A stretch of DNA of 64,000 bases from Serratia inhibens (GTDB taxonomy: Bacteria; Pseudomonadota; Gammaproteobacteria; Enterobacterales; Enterobacteriaceae): contig NZ_QYYG01000013.1 of the NCBI RefSeq assembly GCF_003591175.1, positions 1 to 64,000 on the forward strand, read 5' to 3'. Of the stretch, positions 1 through 11,246 are shown in pieces. The notes beneath the pieces are model-generated. The model worked only from the letters and a program-made list of their open reading frames with translations. It made no database searches and was not told the DNA's origin. The stretch's first letter is position 1. Every line of letters starts with the position of its first letter. The position numbers and the translations under genes were made by a program.

Positions 1-71
1 TCAACCTGCTCAACAACAGCAATTTTAAAAGACAAAGGATAGTCACGTTGTGTGCGTTTAAACTCAGCCAT
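1..71 (-). CDS. IS3-family transposase OrfA, N-terminal fragment (partial at window edge)
   Basis: The minus-strand frame starting at ATG 71 encodes MAEFKRTQRDYPLSFKIAVV followed by EQV, open to the window edge. The RDYPLSFK-AVV-QV segment is recognised from memory as the beginning of the helix-turn-helix OrfA of a group of IS3 transposases. GGAG lies at a normal distance upstream. Only 23 residues are visible, so the family call rests on this N-terminus plus the terminal repeat at 127. Confidence 0.55.
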   Translation of the reverse strand, partial: MAEFKRTQRDYPLSFKIAVVEQV

Positions 72-127
72 TATCACGTTCTCCGGATTTAAGTCGAAAA
101 CGTGTCAACGCTATTCAGGACGGGTCA
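1..127 (-). mobile_element. IS3-family insertion sequence, terminal part (runs off the left edge)
   Basis: Read on the minus strand, the element begins at 127 with TGACCCGTCCTGAATAGCG, a TG-initiated terminus of the kind found on IS3-family elements. A leader with GGAG about 8 bases before an ATG at 71 follows, then the start of a transposase OrfA-like frame. The metF terminator hairpin starts about 10 bases beyond the proposed boundary, so the element sits directly behind metF. The other end and any target duplication lie outside the window, so completeness cannot be judged. Confidence 0.6.
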
Positions 128-135
128 CGCCCAAC

Positions 136-164
136 AAAAAGGGCGCTGTTTTTACGCAGCGCCC
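136..164 (-). terminator. Intrinsic terminator of metF
   Basis: On the minus strand, GGGCGCTG and CAGCGCCC arms (141-164) enclose a short loop and are followed by a run of five T residues (136-140). It lies 19 bases beyond the metF stop. Confidence 0.85.
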
Positions 165-182
165 CTCCCGATAGCGAATGGA

Positions 183-1097
<915 letters not shown>

Positions 1098-1127
1098 TCA
1101 CTGTTTCGCATTTTGCTTTATTTTAAT

Positions 1128-1151
1128 AAGCGTCTATACGTTTAGACGTCT
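1128..1151 (-). promoter_or_regulatory. MetJ operator (three tandem met boxes) upstream of metF
   Basis: Three consecutive 8-mers, AAGCGTCT, ATACGTTT and AGACGTCT, match the met-box consensus AGACGTCT at 6, 6 and 8 of 8 positions. They lie about 50-75 bases upstream of the metF start. Tandem boxes without spacing are the expected arrangement for cooperative MetJ dimers. Confidence 0.8.
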
Positions 1152-1271
1152 AGATAGAAAATGCCGTATGTTGGCTAAAGAGTCAACAGGAAACTGGGGG
1201 GAATAAGATGATTAATCCTCACCCGCAAAGAGAAAGAATTTCATGTTTGGAACAAGAGGAATTATGGCAGG

Positions 1272-1301
1272 AAAAACGAAGGGCGCGGTGAACCCGCGCC
1301 C
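1272..1301 (-). terminator. Intrinsic terminator of metBL
   Basis: On the minus strand a GGGCGCGG stem pairs with CCGCGCCC (1281-1301) and is followed after three bases by five T residues (1272-1276). It lies 10 bases past the metL stop codon. Confidence 0.8.
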
Positions 1302-1310
1302 GAAAAACAA

Positions 1311-3746
1311 TTAAAGCAGTTGTGCCAAACGGTTAAGGTCTGATTGGATCGCCCCCGCGGTAACGTCGCGGCCGGCCCCCGGCCCGCGGATCACCAAGGG
1401 ATTATCACGGTACCAGCGGCTTTCGATAGCAAACACGTTGTCGCATGGCAACAGCGCCGCCAACGGGTGCTCAGGACGCACCGCTTCAACCCCGACACGC
1501 GCCTTGCCGTTGGCATCGAAGCGCGCCACATGCCGCAGCACCAGCCCCATTTCACTGGCAGCCTCAAAACGCTGCAGCATCTGTTGGTTCAGCGCATCGC
1601 CGTTCTCGAAGAACTGATCGATAGAGCCCTGCTCGGCGCCGGCAGGCACCAGCGACTCTACCCGCACCTGATTCGGTTCGATGTCATAGCCTGCTTCGCG
1701 CGCCAGAATGACCAGCTTGCGCATTACGTCCTGGCCGGAGAGATCGACCCGCGGGTCCGGTTCTGTCAGCCCCTGCTGCCAGGCCTGATCCACCAACTCG
1801 GTGAACGGCACCGTGCCGTCGAACTGCAGGAACAGCCAGGAAAGCGTACCGGAGAAAATACCGCTGATCGCCAGAATGCTGTCGCCGCTGTCGCGCAGAT
1901 CGCGCACCGTATGGTTGACCGGCAGGCCGGCACCGACGGTGGCGTTATACAGCCAGTGACGACCGGTTTTGGCGAAGGCATCGCGGATTTGACGATAGTT
2001 ATCACCGCACGACGCGCCCGCCAGCTTGTTGGCGCTAATCACATGGAAGCCGTAGCTGGCAAAGTCCAGATACTGCTCGGCCAGATTTTCACTGGCGGTA
2101 ACGTCAAGCACCACCAGATCGTCGAACGGGTGCGCACGCATCCACAGGAACAGAGACTCTTCGTCCAGCTCCTGCGCTTCGTCCTCGAAGAATGCCAGCG
2201 CACGGCTGGCGTCCAGCCCGTCGTAATTCAGCAGACTGCGGCGGCTATCCACCACCCCGGCCAGAGTGAATTCAAAACCGCTGCGGGCGGAAATATTTTT
2301 CTGCTCGCGGGCAAACAGTTCCAGCCAGCGAGCGCCAATATTGCCTTTGCCGAACAGCACCAGGCCAATGCGTTTTTCAGCACGGAACAATGACTGATGC
2401 AGACCCTGAATCAGCAAGGCAGTCGGCCCCTGACGCAGCACCGCCACCAGGCTGATGCCGTCTTCAGCCTGCCAGATAAACTCAACCGGCTGGTCCTTCA
2501 ACTGTTGGTAGAAACGATGGCTGTGCAACGGATTTTTGCACACCCCCGCCCCCACCAGCGCCACCAGCGCCAGCCCTTCGCGCAGTTTCAGCTCACCCGG
2601 CAACCCCGCGTCCTGCAGGGTACGCAGCACGCTGTTCACCACTTCCGAGGTGTAGCACAGCTGAACCAGATTGCGGTCCGGATGAATACCCACGGCCAGC
2701 GGTTTGATCTGCGCGCGCTTCAGCACCAGATCCAACTCTTTCTGCGCCAGCTTGAAGTCATGCTGGCTGGCGACGCGCAGCTCAATCAGGCACACGTCAT
2801 CATGGCTGGTGACAATCTTGGCGCCAGTACCGGAAGCCAGCACGCGCTCGATACGCGTTGATCCCTGTTCCGGCTGGTAGCTGCATCGCAGTTGGAGATC
2901 GATATCGCTGCCGGAAACCGGTTGCAAGGTGCGAGTATGCAGCACCGGTGCCGCCAGACGCGCCAGTTCGCTGGCCTCGTCCAGCCGCAGCAGCGGCAGC
3001 AGGCAGGCATCTTTCACTTTACGTGGGTCGGCACTGTACACACCGGCCACGTCGCTCCAGATGGTCACTCGCTCCACGCCGGCCAAAGCGCCGACCTGGG
3101 TAGCTGAATAGTCACTGCCGTTACGCCCCAACAGCACGGTTTCACCGGCGTCGTTGCGTGAAATAAAGCCGGTCACCACCAGGCGTTTGCCCGGGTGCTG
3201 AGTCAGCAACTGTTGCAGCAGCGGGTAAGAGCGGCCTTCATCAACCTGCGGCTGGGCAGAGCGTTCCGTACGCAGGAAATCGCGCGCATCCAGCCAGGCA
3301 GCCTGCATATCCAGCTTGTTCAGCACCGCCGCCATCAGCCGCGCCGACCAGATTTCGCCATGTCCGACGACCTCGGCATAGGTCACGTCGTCAATCTTGT
3401 CATCCAGCAATACCGCCAGACGCTCCAGATCCTGAATAAATTCGGCGATCAGCGGTTCGGCGGTTTCCGGTGGCAATAAACCGCCGATCAGTTCGCTGTG
3501 ATAACGGCGCAGCGCCTGCTGAACCTGATGCGCAGAAAGGCGATCGCTCTGACTGAGCTTCAGCCAGCTAATCAGTTGGTTGGTAGTGCTGCCGGCAGCC
3601 GACACCACCATCATATCGCCCGGCTGGCTGTATTCGGCCATGATCCCGGCCACCCGCAGATAACACTTCACGTCCGCCAGGCTGCTGCCGCCAAACTTGT
3701 GCAGTTGACGCCCGCTCACCGGCCCTGCTACCGCAATTGCATTCAT
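1311..3746 (-). CDS. metL: Bifunctional aspartokinase II / homoserine dehydrogenase II MetL
   Basis: This 811-residue fusion enzyme catalyses the first (aspartate phosphorylation) and third (homoserine formation) steps of the aspartate pathway towards methionine. The kinase half begins with KFGGSSLAD near residue 18, and the dehydrogenase half starts near residue 460 with a Rossmann segment (LVLFGKGNIGARWLE) and ends in the substrate-domain GPGAG motif. Length equals E. coli MetL (810). It follows metB with only two bases between stop and start, so the two form the metBL operon, presumably controlled by the met boxes at 4971-5002. Confidence 0.97.
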   Translation of the reverse strand: MNAIAVAGPVSGRQLHKFGGSSLADVKCYLRVAGIMAEYSQPGDMMVVSAAGSTTNQLISWLKLSQSDRLSAHQVQQALRRYHSELIGGLLPPETAEPLIAEFIQDLERLAVLLDDKIDDVTYAEVVGHGEIWSARLMAAVLNKLDMQAAWLDARDFLRTERSAQPQVDEGRSYPLLQQLLTQHPGKRLVVTGFISRNDAGETVLLGRNGSDYSATQVGALAGVERVTIWSDVAGVYSADPRKVKDACLLPLLRLDEASELARLAAPVLHTRTLQPVSGSDIDLQLRCSYQPEQGSTRIERVLASGTGAKIVTSHDDVCLIELRVASQHDFKLAQKELDLVLKRAQIKPLAVGIHPDRNLVQLCYTSEVVNSVLRTLQDAGLPGELKLREGLALVALVGAGVCKNPLHSHRFYQQLKDQPVEFIWQAEDGISLVAVLRQGPTALLIQGLHQSLFRAEKRIGLVLFGKGNIGARWLELFAREQKNISARSGFEFTLAGVVDSRRSLLNYDGLDASRALAFFEDEAQELDEESLFLWMRAHPFDDLVVLDVTASENLAEQYLDFASYGFHVISANKLAGASCGDNYRQIRDAFAKTGRHWLYNATVGAGLPVNHTVRDLRDSGDSILAISGIFSGTLSWLFLQFDGTVPFTELVDQAWQQGLTEPDPRVDLSGQDVMRKLVILAREAGYDIEPNQVRVESLVPAGAEQGSIDQFFENGDALNQQMLQRFEAASEMGLVLRHVARFDANGKARVGVEAVRPEHPLAALLPCDNVFAIESRWYRDNPLVIRGPGAGRDVTAGAIQSDLNRLAQLL

Positions 3747-3748
3747 GC

Positions 3749-4909
3749 TTACCTCGTTGCCGCCGCCTGGAAAGCACGTTCCAGATCGGCAATCAAATCT
3801 TCACTGTCTTCAATACCCACGGAAATACGCAGCAGGCTCTCGGAGATACCGGCCGCCGCACGTGCCTCCGCTGCCATACCGGCATGGGTCATGGTCGCTG
3901 CATGCGAAATCAGGCTTTCTACGCCCCCCAGGGATTCTGCCAGAGTAAACAGCTCAAGGGCAGAGAGGAAACGGCGAAGAAGCGCCTCATCACCATCCAG
4001 TTCAAAACTGAGCATCGCACCAAAACCGCGTTGCTGGCGGCGTGCAATCTCATGCCCTGGGTTCTGTGGCAGAGAAGGATGATACAGCTTTTTCACCAAG
4101 GGTTGCTGCTGTAAATAACTGACAATCGCTTCGGCGTTTTGTTGCGCCGCCTTGATGCGTGGCGACAGGGTGCGCATGCCACGCAGCAGTAAATAGCTGT
4201 CGAACGCGCCGCCGGTAACGCCGATATTATTGGCCCACCACGCCAGTTCCACCGCCAGATCTTTGTCTTTGGCGATCACCGCGCCGGCCACCACATCGGA
4301 ATGGCCGTTGAGATATTTGGTGCAGGAGTGAACCACCAGATCGGCGCCCAACCCAATCGGTTGCTGCAGCGCCGGGCTGAGGAAGGTGTTATCCACCACC
4401 GTCAGCGCGCCTGCCGCGTGTGCCGCATCGCAAATCGCCGCAATGTCCACCACGCGCAGCAACGGGTTGCTTGGACTTTCAATCAGCACCAGCTTTGGTT
4501 TTTGCGCCAACGCCTGCGCTAACGCTTCTTCATTACTCTGATCGACAAACAACACGCGGTAAGCGCCACGCTTGCTCAGGCTGTCGAAGAGACGGTAGCT
4601 GCCACCATAGCAATCGTGCGGTGCCACCAGTAGATCGCCGGGTTTCAGGAACACGGTGGTCACCAGATGGATCGCCGACATGCCGCTGCTGGTCATCACT
4701 GCGCCGGCGCCGCCTTCCAGTTCCGCCAGCGCACGTTGCACCACATCACGCGTCGGGTTGCCGCGCCGTGAGTAGTCATGGGCGCGAGGCTGGTTGAAAT
4801 CAGTGAAATTATAGGTACTGGAAAGATGGATCGGCGGGACAACGCAGCCGTACTGTTCGTCATCGTTCAGGCCGCTACGTACGGCAATCGTGGCTGGTTT
4901 ACGCGTCAT
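3749..4909 (-). CDS. metB: Cystathionine gamma-synthase MetB
   Basis: A 386-residue PLP enzyme of the Cys/Met metabolism family that joins O-succinylhomoserine and cysteine to cystathionine. The PLP lysine is K198 within HSCTKYLNGHSD, and the phosphate-binding SSGMSA motif lies near residue 74. The length equals E. coli MetB. It is the first gene of metBL and is divergent from metJ across a 317-base region that holds MetJ boxes. Confidence 0.97.
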   Translation of the reverse strand: MTRKPATIAVRSGLNDDEQYGCVVPPIHLSSTYNFTDFNQPRAHDYSRRGNPTRDVVQRALAELEGGAGAVMTSSGMSAIHLVTTVFLKPGDLLVAPHDCYGGSYRLFDSLSKRGAYRVLFVDQSNEEALAQALAQKPKLVLIESPSNPLLRVVDIAAICDAAHAAGALTVVDNTFLSPALQQPIGLGADLVVHSCTKYLNGHSDVVAGAVIAKDKDLAVELAWWANNIGVTGGAFDSYLLLRGMRTLSPRIKAAQQNAEAIVSYLQQQPLVKKLYHPSLPQNPGHEIARRQQRGFGAMLSFELDGDEALLRRFLSALELFTLAESLGGVESLISHAATMTHAGMAAEARAAAGISESLLRISVGIEDSEDLIADLERAFQAAATR

Positions 4910-4970
4910 AGGGTCGCTCGGCTCTCAGGATTCGGATGAATGAGGGCTAAAGATTAATCGCAGTAGAGAT

Positions 4971-5002
4971 GGACGTCAATACATCTGGACATCTAAACTT
5001 CT
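4971..5002 (-). promoter_or_regulatory. MetJ operator (four tandem met boxes) between metB and metJ
   Basis: Four consecutive 8-mers, GGACGTCA, ATACATCT, GGACATCT and AAACTTCT, each match 6 of 8 positions of AGACGTCT. They lie in the metB-metJ divergent region and can serve both metBL repression and metJ autoregulation. The remainder of 4910-5226 is AT-rich promoter sequence in which I see no other gene. Confidence 0.8.
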
Positions 5003-5226
5003 TTGCGTATAGATTGAGCAAAGCGATAATACCCGCTAAAATTATGCCAGTTTGATATGACGATACGATGTTAACGCGGAATGCATAGGCGACACCTATT
5101 GATCTTGAGCATACAGTGACCCTGGTCGCGTAAAATTGACATTTATTTAGTGAGAACAGTGAAGATCGGGCATAATCGGCCGGTTTTTAGAATTTTGTAA
5201 TTTTTCTGACAAATTTAAGGTGTCCC

Positions 5227-5544
5227 ATGGCTGAGTGGAACGGCGAGTATGTCAGCCCTTACGCTGAACACGGTAAAAAAAGCGAGCAAGTAAAAAAAAT
5301 CACGGTATCCATTCCGCTGAAGGTCCTGAAAATCCTCACCGATGAACGGACTCGTCGCCAGGTCAATAACCTGCGCCACGCCACCAACAGCGAATTGCTG
5401 TGCGAAGCATTCCTGCATGCTTTTACCGGCCAGCCGCTGCCGAACGATGAAGACCTGCGCAAAGAACGCAGCGATGAAATCCCGGAAGCCGCAAAAGTGC
5501 TGATGCGTGAATTGGGTGTGGATCCCGATACCTGGGAATACTGA
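5227..5544 (+). CDS. metJ: Methionine repressor MetJ
   Basis: A 105-residue ribbon-helix-helix repressor that binds met boxes as SAM-loaded dimers and shuts down methionine biosynthesis. The product begins [20 protein letters not shown] and carries the beta-strand segment [19 protein letters not shown], both diagnostic of MetJ, at the exact family length. It is divergent from metBL, with its target boxes in between. Transcription likely stops at the hairpin 5581-5598. Confidence 0.98.
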   Translation: MAEWNGEYVSPYAEHGKKSEQVKKITVSIPLKVLKILTDERTRRQVNNLRHATNSELLCEAFLHAFTGQPLPNDEDLRKERSDEIPEAAKVLMRELGVDPDTWEY

Positions 5545-5576
5545 CTGGCGGCCTGCGAAAGCAGGCGGCAGAAACG

Positions 5577-5602
5577 AAAAAAGGCGCCGAAGGCGCCTTT
5601 TT
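5577..5602. terminator. Bidirectional terminator between metJ and rpmE
   Basis: AAGGCGCC, loop GAA and GGCGCCTT (about 5581-5598) are flanked by A residues on the left and T residues on the right. The hairpin can end both metJ (plus) and rpmE (minus), which converge here. Confidence 0.85.
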
Positions 5603-5621
5603 CATCTGACGATAAGAAATA

Positions 5622-5837
5622 TTATTTCTTGGCGCCTGGTACGCTGAAGCGCTTGTTGAAGCGGTCAACGCGGCCACCGGTAGCAACATCACGCTGCTTG
5701 CCAGTGTAGAACGGGTGGCATTGACCACAAACGTCCAGGTTCAGATCGTGACCCACGGTAGAGCGGATTTTGATCACGTTACCGCAAGAGCAGTTAGCAG
5801 TAACTTCTTCGTATTTTGGGTGGATACCTTGTTTCAT
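5622..5837 (-). CDS. rpmE: 50S ribosomal protein L31 (zinc-binding type)
   Basis: The 71-residue protein matches full-length L31, starting [12 protein letters not shown]. Cysteines at 16, 18, 37 and 40 form the zinc-binding set of the C+ type; the zinc-free paralogue (ykgM type) lacks them. It is convergent with metJ and divergent from priA, as in E. coli. Confidence 0.97.
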   Translation of the reverse strand: MKQGIHPKYEEVTANCSCGNVIKIRSTVGHDLNLDVCGQCHPFYTGKQRDVATGGRVDRFNKRFSVPGAKK

Positions 5838-6002
5838 GGGAAACCTCAGTTAAGGCCGTGTCGCTATCCAGCCCTGTTTCGCCAGACACCACACGTGGTT
5901 GATAATATATTTTGGTATCGGATTATACCAAAGGCGGCAAACTATACAGAAATTCAACCTAGCGCGCAATTGGATCCGTACATTTTGCGGCCCGCGGTGT
6001 AA

Positions 6003-8234
<2,232 letters not shown>

Positions 8235-8334
8235 ACCCGGAAAAGTCTGATTCAGTTCAGGCAAGGCAAACGTTTACCCTTGAAATTGCGAGCGAACGCT
8301 AAAAAACCTTCCCAGGTCACATTTTTTATGCAAA

Positions 8335-8397
8335 TTAGGTAACAAAAGCAGGACACATTCTGTTTAGAATGTCTGCCAAGGCAATTTTGTCACCTAA
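8335..8397. repeat. Nested inverted repeat in the priA-cytR intergenic region
   Basis: The outer arms, TTAGGTAACAAAA (8335-8347) and TTTTGTCACCTAA (8385-8397), are complementary at 12 of 13 positions. They enclose an inner perfect stem, ACATTCT (8355-8361) with AGAATGT (8366-8372). A further AGAATGT copy lies at 8412-8418. No T run follows, so it is not a typical intrinsic terminator. It occupies the likely cytR promoter region and could be an operator cluster or a leader RNA structure. The rest of 8235-8523 shows no gene. Confidence 0.6.
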
Positions 8398-8523
8398 AGT
8401 AGCGCCGTGACAGAATGTTCGAATGCGGATGGCGCTAAATGATAACAACACCACCGTACGCCAGAATTTGTGAGCAAACTGCAGTAGTCGCGTTGGCATG
8501 GGGCTAACGCAAGGAGAAAGGCG

Positions 8524-9552
8524 TTGGAACACAAGAAAGAATTACCCATGGCAACCATGAAAGACGTTGCCGAGATGGCTGGCGTTTCAACGGCAACCGT
8601 GTCGCGCGCACTGATGAACCCGGAGAAGGTATCAACGCCGACGCGTCAGAAAGTGGAGCAGGCCGTTTTGGCCGTGGGCTACTCTCCCCATGCCCTCTCG
8701 CGCAATATCAAGCGTAATGAATCCCGTACCATTCTGGTTATCGTCCCCGACATTTGCGATCCGTTCTTCGCCGACGTGATCCAGGGGATCGAGCAGACCG
8801 CCGCACAGCAAGGTTATCTGGTGCTGATTGGCGACTGCGCTCAGCAAAACCAGCAGGAGCGCACTTTCGTCAATCTGATTATCACCAAGCAAATCGATGG
8901 CATGCTGCTGCTCGGTTCCAATCTGCCCTTTGACGCCAGCAAGGAGGAGCAGCGTAATCTGCCGCCGATGGTGATGGCCAACGAGTTTGCCCCGGAGCTG
9001 GAACTGCCGACGGTACACATCGATAACCTGACTGCCGCCTTCGAGGCCGTACATTATTTGCACCAGCTCGGACACAAGCAAATCGCCTGTGTCGCCGGGC
9101 CGGAACAGATGCCGCTCAGCCATTATCGGCTGCAAGGTTACATTCAGGCGCTACGTCGTAATGGCATTAACGTCGAAAGCAGCTATATTACCCGGGGTGA
9201 TTTCACTTACGAAGCCGGTGCACAGGCGCTGACAGCGCTGATGGCGCAACCAAAACCCCCGACGGCGATCTTCTGCCACAGTGACGTAATGGCGATCGGC
9301 GTGCTGTCGCAGGCGAAAAAAATGGGGCTGCGGATACCGCAGGACCTTTCCATCGTCGGCTTTGACGACATCAAGCTGACGCAGTATTGCGATCCGCCGT
9401 TAACCACGGTGGCTCAACCGCGCTATGAGATCGGCCGGCAAGCGATGCTGCTGTTGTTGGAACAACTGCACGGACAGGCAGTACCAAGTGGCTCCCGGCT
9501 ATTGGACAGTGAGTTAATTATCAGAGGCAGCACCGCTGCCCCTAAACGCTAG
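8524..9552 (+). CDS. cytR: LacI-family nucleoside-utilisation repressor CytR
   Basis: A 342-residue repressor of nucleoside uptake and catabolism genes that acts with CRP and is induced by cytidine. The LacI-type helix-turn-helix spans about residues 11-31 (TMKDVAEMAGVSTATVSRAL), followed by a periplasmic-binding-like effector domain. The proposed start is TTG at 8524, supported by AAGGAG at 8511-8516 seven bases upstream; an internal ATG at 8548 is an alternative. It sits between priA and ftsN as in E. coli. Confidence 0.93.
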   Translation: MEHKKELPMATMKDVAEMAGVSTATVSRALMNPEKVSTPTRQKVEQAVLAVGYSPHALSRNIKRNESRTILVIVPDICDPFFADVIQGIEQTAAQQGYLVLIGDCAQQNQQERTFVNLIITKQIDGMLLLGSNLPFDASKEEQRNLPPMVMANEFAPELELPTVHIDNLTAAFEAVHYLHQLGHKQIACVAGPEQMPLSHYRLQGYIQALRRNGINVESSYITRGDFTYEAGAQALTALMAQPKPPTAIFCHSDVMAIGVLSQAKKMGLRIPQDLSIVGFDDIKLTQYCDPPLTTVAQPRYEIGRQAMLLLLEQLHGQAVPSGSRLLDSELIIRGSTAAPKR

Positions 9553-9617
9553 TCAAATATTTTAGGGTTCAGTAACATGCAGGACTTATCTCCTCATCAG
9601 GACACAGCGGAATAATA

Positions 9618-10601
9618 GTGGCACAAAAAGACTATGTAGGCCGTGGGCGCACAGGAGCGCGGCGCAAAACCCCCAGCCGTAAAAAAAGCAGTTCTCCGAA
9701 AGTATCCAAAACCGTGCTGGCGTTAGCCGTCGCACTGGTGGTGATCTTTATCGGTGGCCTCTATTTCATTACGCACAACAAAGCGGACGATGTGCCGCTG
9801 TTGCCTGCACACAGCAATCGCCCCGGCAATGGCCTGCCGCCGAAGCCGGAAGAGCGCTGGCGCTATATCAAAGAGCTGGAGAACCGCCAGATTGGCGTGC
9901 AAACACCGACCGAGCCAACGGCCGGCGGCGAAGTCAACTCCAAGACTCAATTGACCACTGAACAGCGCCAACTGCTGGAACAGATGCAGGCGGACATGCA
10001 ACAGCGCCCAACGCAGCTGAATGAAGTGCCGTATAACGACCCTTCTCAAGCTGCGGCGCGCGGCAACAACAGCCGTCAGCAGCAGATGCAACAACAACAA
10101 ATGCAGCAGCAAGTTCAGCAACAAGTGCAGCAACCACAGGTTACCCAGCCGCGTAATCCGTTTAACAACGGTGCAACCACGGCGCCGGTGCAGCAGCACC
10201 AGCAGCAGGCTCAACCCAAACCCAAGCCGCAGCCGGTAACGCCGCCGCCAGTCCAGGTTAAGCAGCCTGAGCCTAAACCGCAGCCAAAACCTGAGGTAAA
10301 ACCTGAAGTAAAACCGGAAACCAAGCCGGAAGTGAAACAGGAAACGGCCAAGCAGGAAACCAAGCCTGAGCAGAAACAGAAGTGGATGGTGCAATGCGGT
10401 TCGTTCCGCGCCACCGATCAGGCTGAATCCGTCCGTGCGCGCCTGGCGTTTGAAGGTATAGAAAGCCGCATTACCGCCGGTGGCGGTTGGAATCGCGTGG
10501 TGCTCGGTCCCTACAGCAGCCGCGCGACGGCGGACAAAACCCTATCGCGCCTGAAGGGCGTTGGCATGTCAAGTTGCATTCCCCTCTCCGTTGGGGGTTG
10601 A
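9618..10601 (+). CDS. ftsN: Cell division protein FtsN
   Basis: A 327-residue bitopic inner-membrane protein that triggers septal peptidoglycan synthesis. A basic cytoplasmic N-terminus (1-30) precedes a single membrane span (about 32-52) and the essential periplasmic helix containing EERWRYIKELENRQ (78-91). A Gln-rich linker (about 153-200) and a Lys/Pro/Glu repeat (200-250) lead to the C-terminal SPOR domain (about 254-327), where C260 and C320 probably form the conserved disulfide. The start is GTG at 9618. The stop overlaps the -35 of the hslV heat-shock promoter. Confidence 0.95.
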   Translation: MAQKDYVGRGRTGARRKTPSRKKSSSPKVSKTVLALAVALVVIFIGGLYFITHNKADDVPLLPAHSNRPGNGLPPKPEERWRYIKELENRQIGVQTPTEPTAGGEVNSKTQLTTEQRQLLEQMQADMQQRPTQLNEVPYNDPSQAAARGNNSRQQQMQQQQMQQQVQQQVQQPQVTQPRNPFNNGATTAPVQQHQQQAQPKPKPQPVTPPPVQVKQPEPKPQPKPEVKPEVKPETKPEVKQETAKQETKPEQKQKWMVQCGSFRATDQAESVRARLAFEGIESRITAGGGWNRVVLGPYSSRATADKTLSRLKGVGMSSCIPLSVGG

Positions 10602-10625
10602 AAAGCGTCAATCCCCCCCCATCTA
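10597..10625 (+). promoter_or_regulatory. Sigma-32 heat-shock promoter of hslVU
   Basis: GTTGAAA (10597-10603) and CCCCATCTA (10617-10625) are separated by 13 bases. They match the sigma-32 elements CTTGAAA and CCCCATNTA at 6 of 7 and all positions. The -35 overlaps the ftsN stop codon. A heat-shock promoter for hslVU is established in E. coli. Confidence 0.85.
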
Positions 10626-10703
10626 TACTCTCAATATGCCTCGTAGTGTCTGCGCAAGCAGACGCTGCGAGGGCTTCTTTCCGTCTTCAACGAGGGTCTG
10701 CTC

Positions 10704-11234
10704 GTGACAACAATTGTAAGCGTACGCCGCAACGGCCAGGTAGTGATCGGTGGCGATGGCCAGGCCACCTTGGGCAATACGGTAATGAAGGGCAACGTCA
10801 AGAAAGTGCGTCGCCTGTATAACGACAAAGTGATTGCCGGTTTCGCCGGTGGTACCGCAGATGCCTTCACGCTGTTTGAGCTGTTCGAGCGCAAACTGGA
10901 AATGCACCAGGGCCATTTGGTTAAAGCGGCCGTTGAGTTGGCTAAAGACTGGCGTACCGACCGCATGCTGCGCAAGCTTGAAGCGCTGCTGGCCGTAGCG
11001 GATGAACACTCTTCGCTGATCATCACCGGCAATGGTGACGTGATCCAGCCTGAAAATGATTTGATTGCGATCGGTTCCGGCGGGCCATATGCCCAGGCTG
11101 CCGCTCGTGCGATGTTGGAAAATACCGAGCTGAGCGCCCGCGAAATCGTTGATAAATCTCTCAACATCGCCGGTGATATCTGTATTTACACCAACCATTT
11201 CCACACCATCGAAGAATTGCCTTCCAAAGCGTAA
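10704..11234 (+). CDS. hslV: ATP-dependent protease peptidase subunit HslV
   Basis: A 176-residue proteasome-beta-type threonine peptidase that forms the dodecameric core of HslVU (ClpQY). After removal of the initiator, the N-terminal TTIVSVRR presents the catalytic threonine. The start is GTG at 10704, preceded by GAGGG at a normal distance. It is the first gene of hslVU, driven by the sigma-32 promoter at 10597-10625, with 12 bases to hslU. Confidence 0.97.
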   Translation: MTTIVSVRRNGQVVIGGDGQATLGNTVMKGNVKKVRRLYNDKVIAGFAGGTADAFTLFELFERKLEMHQGHLVKAAVELAKDWRTDRMLRKLEALLAVADEHSSLIITGNGDVIQPENDLIAIGSGGPYAQAAARAMLENTELSAREIVDKSLNIAGDICIYTNHFHTIEELPSKA

Positions 11235-11246
11235 GGATCGAATACT

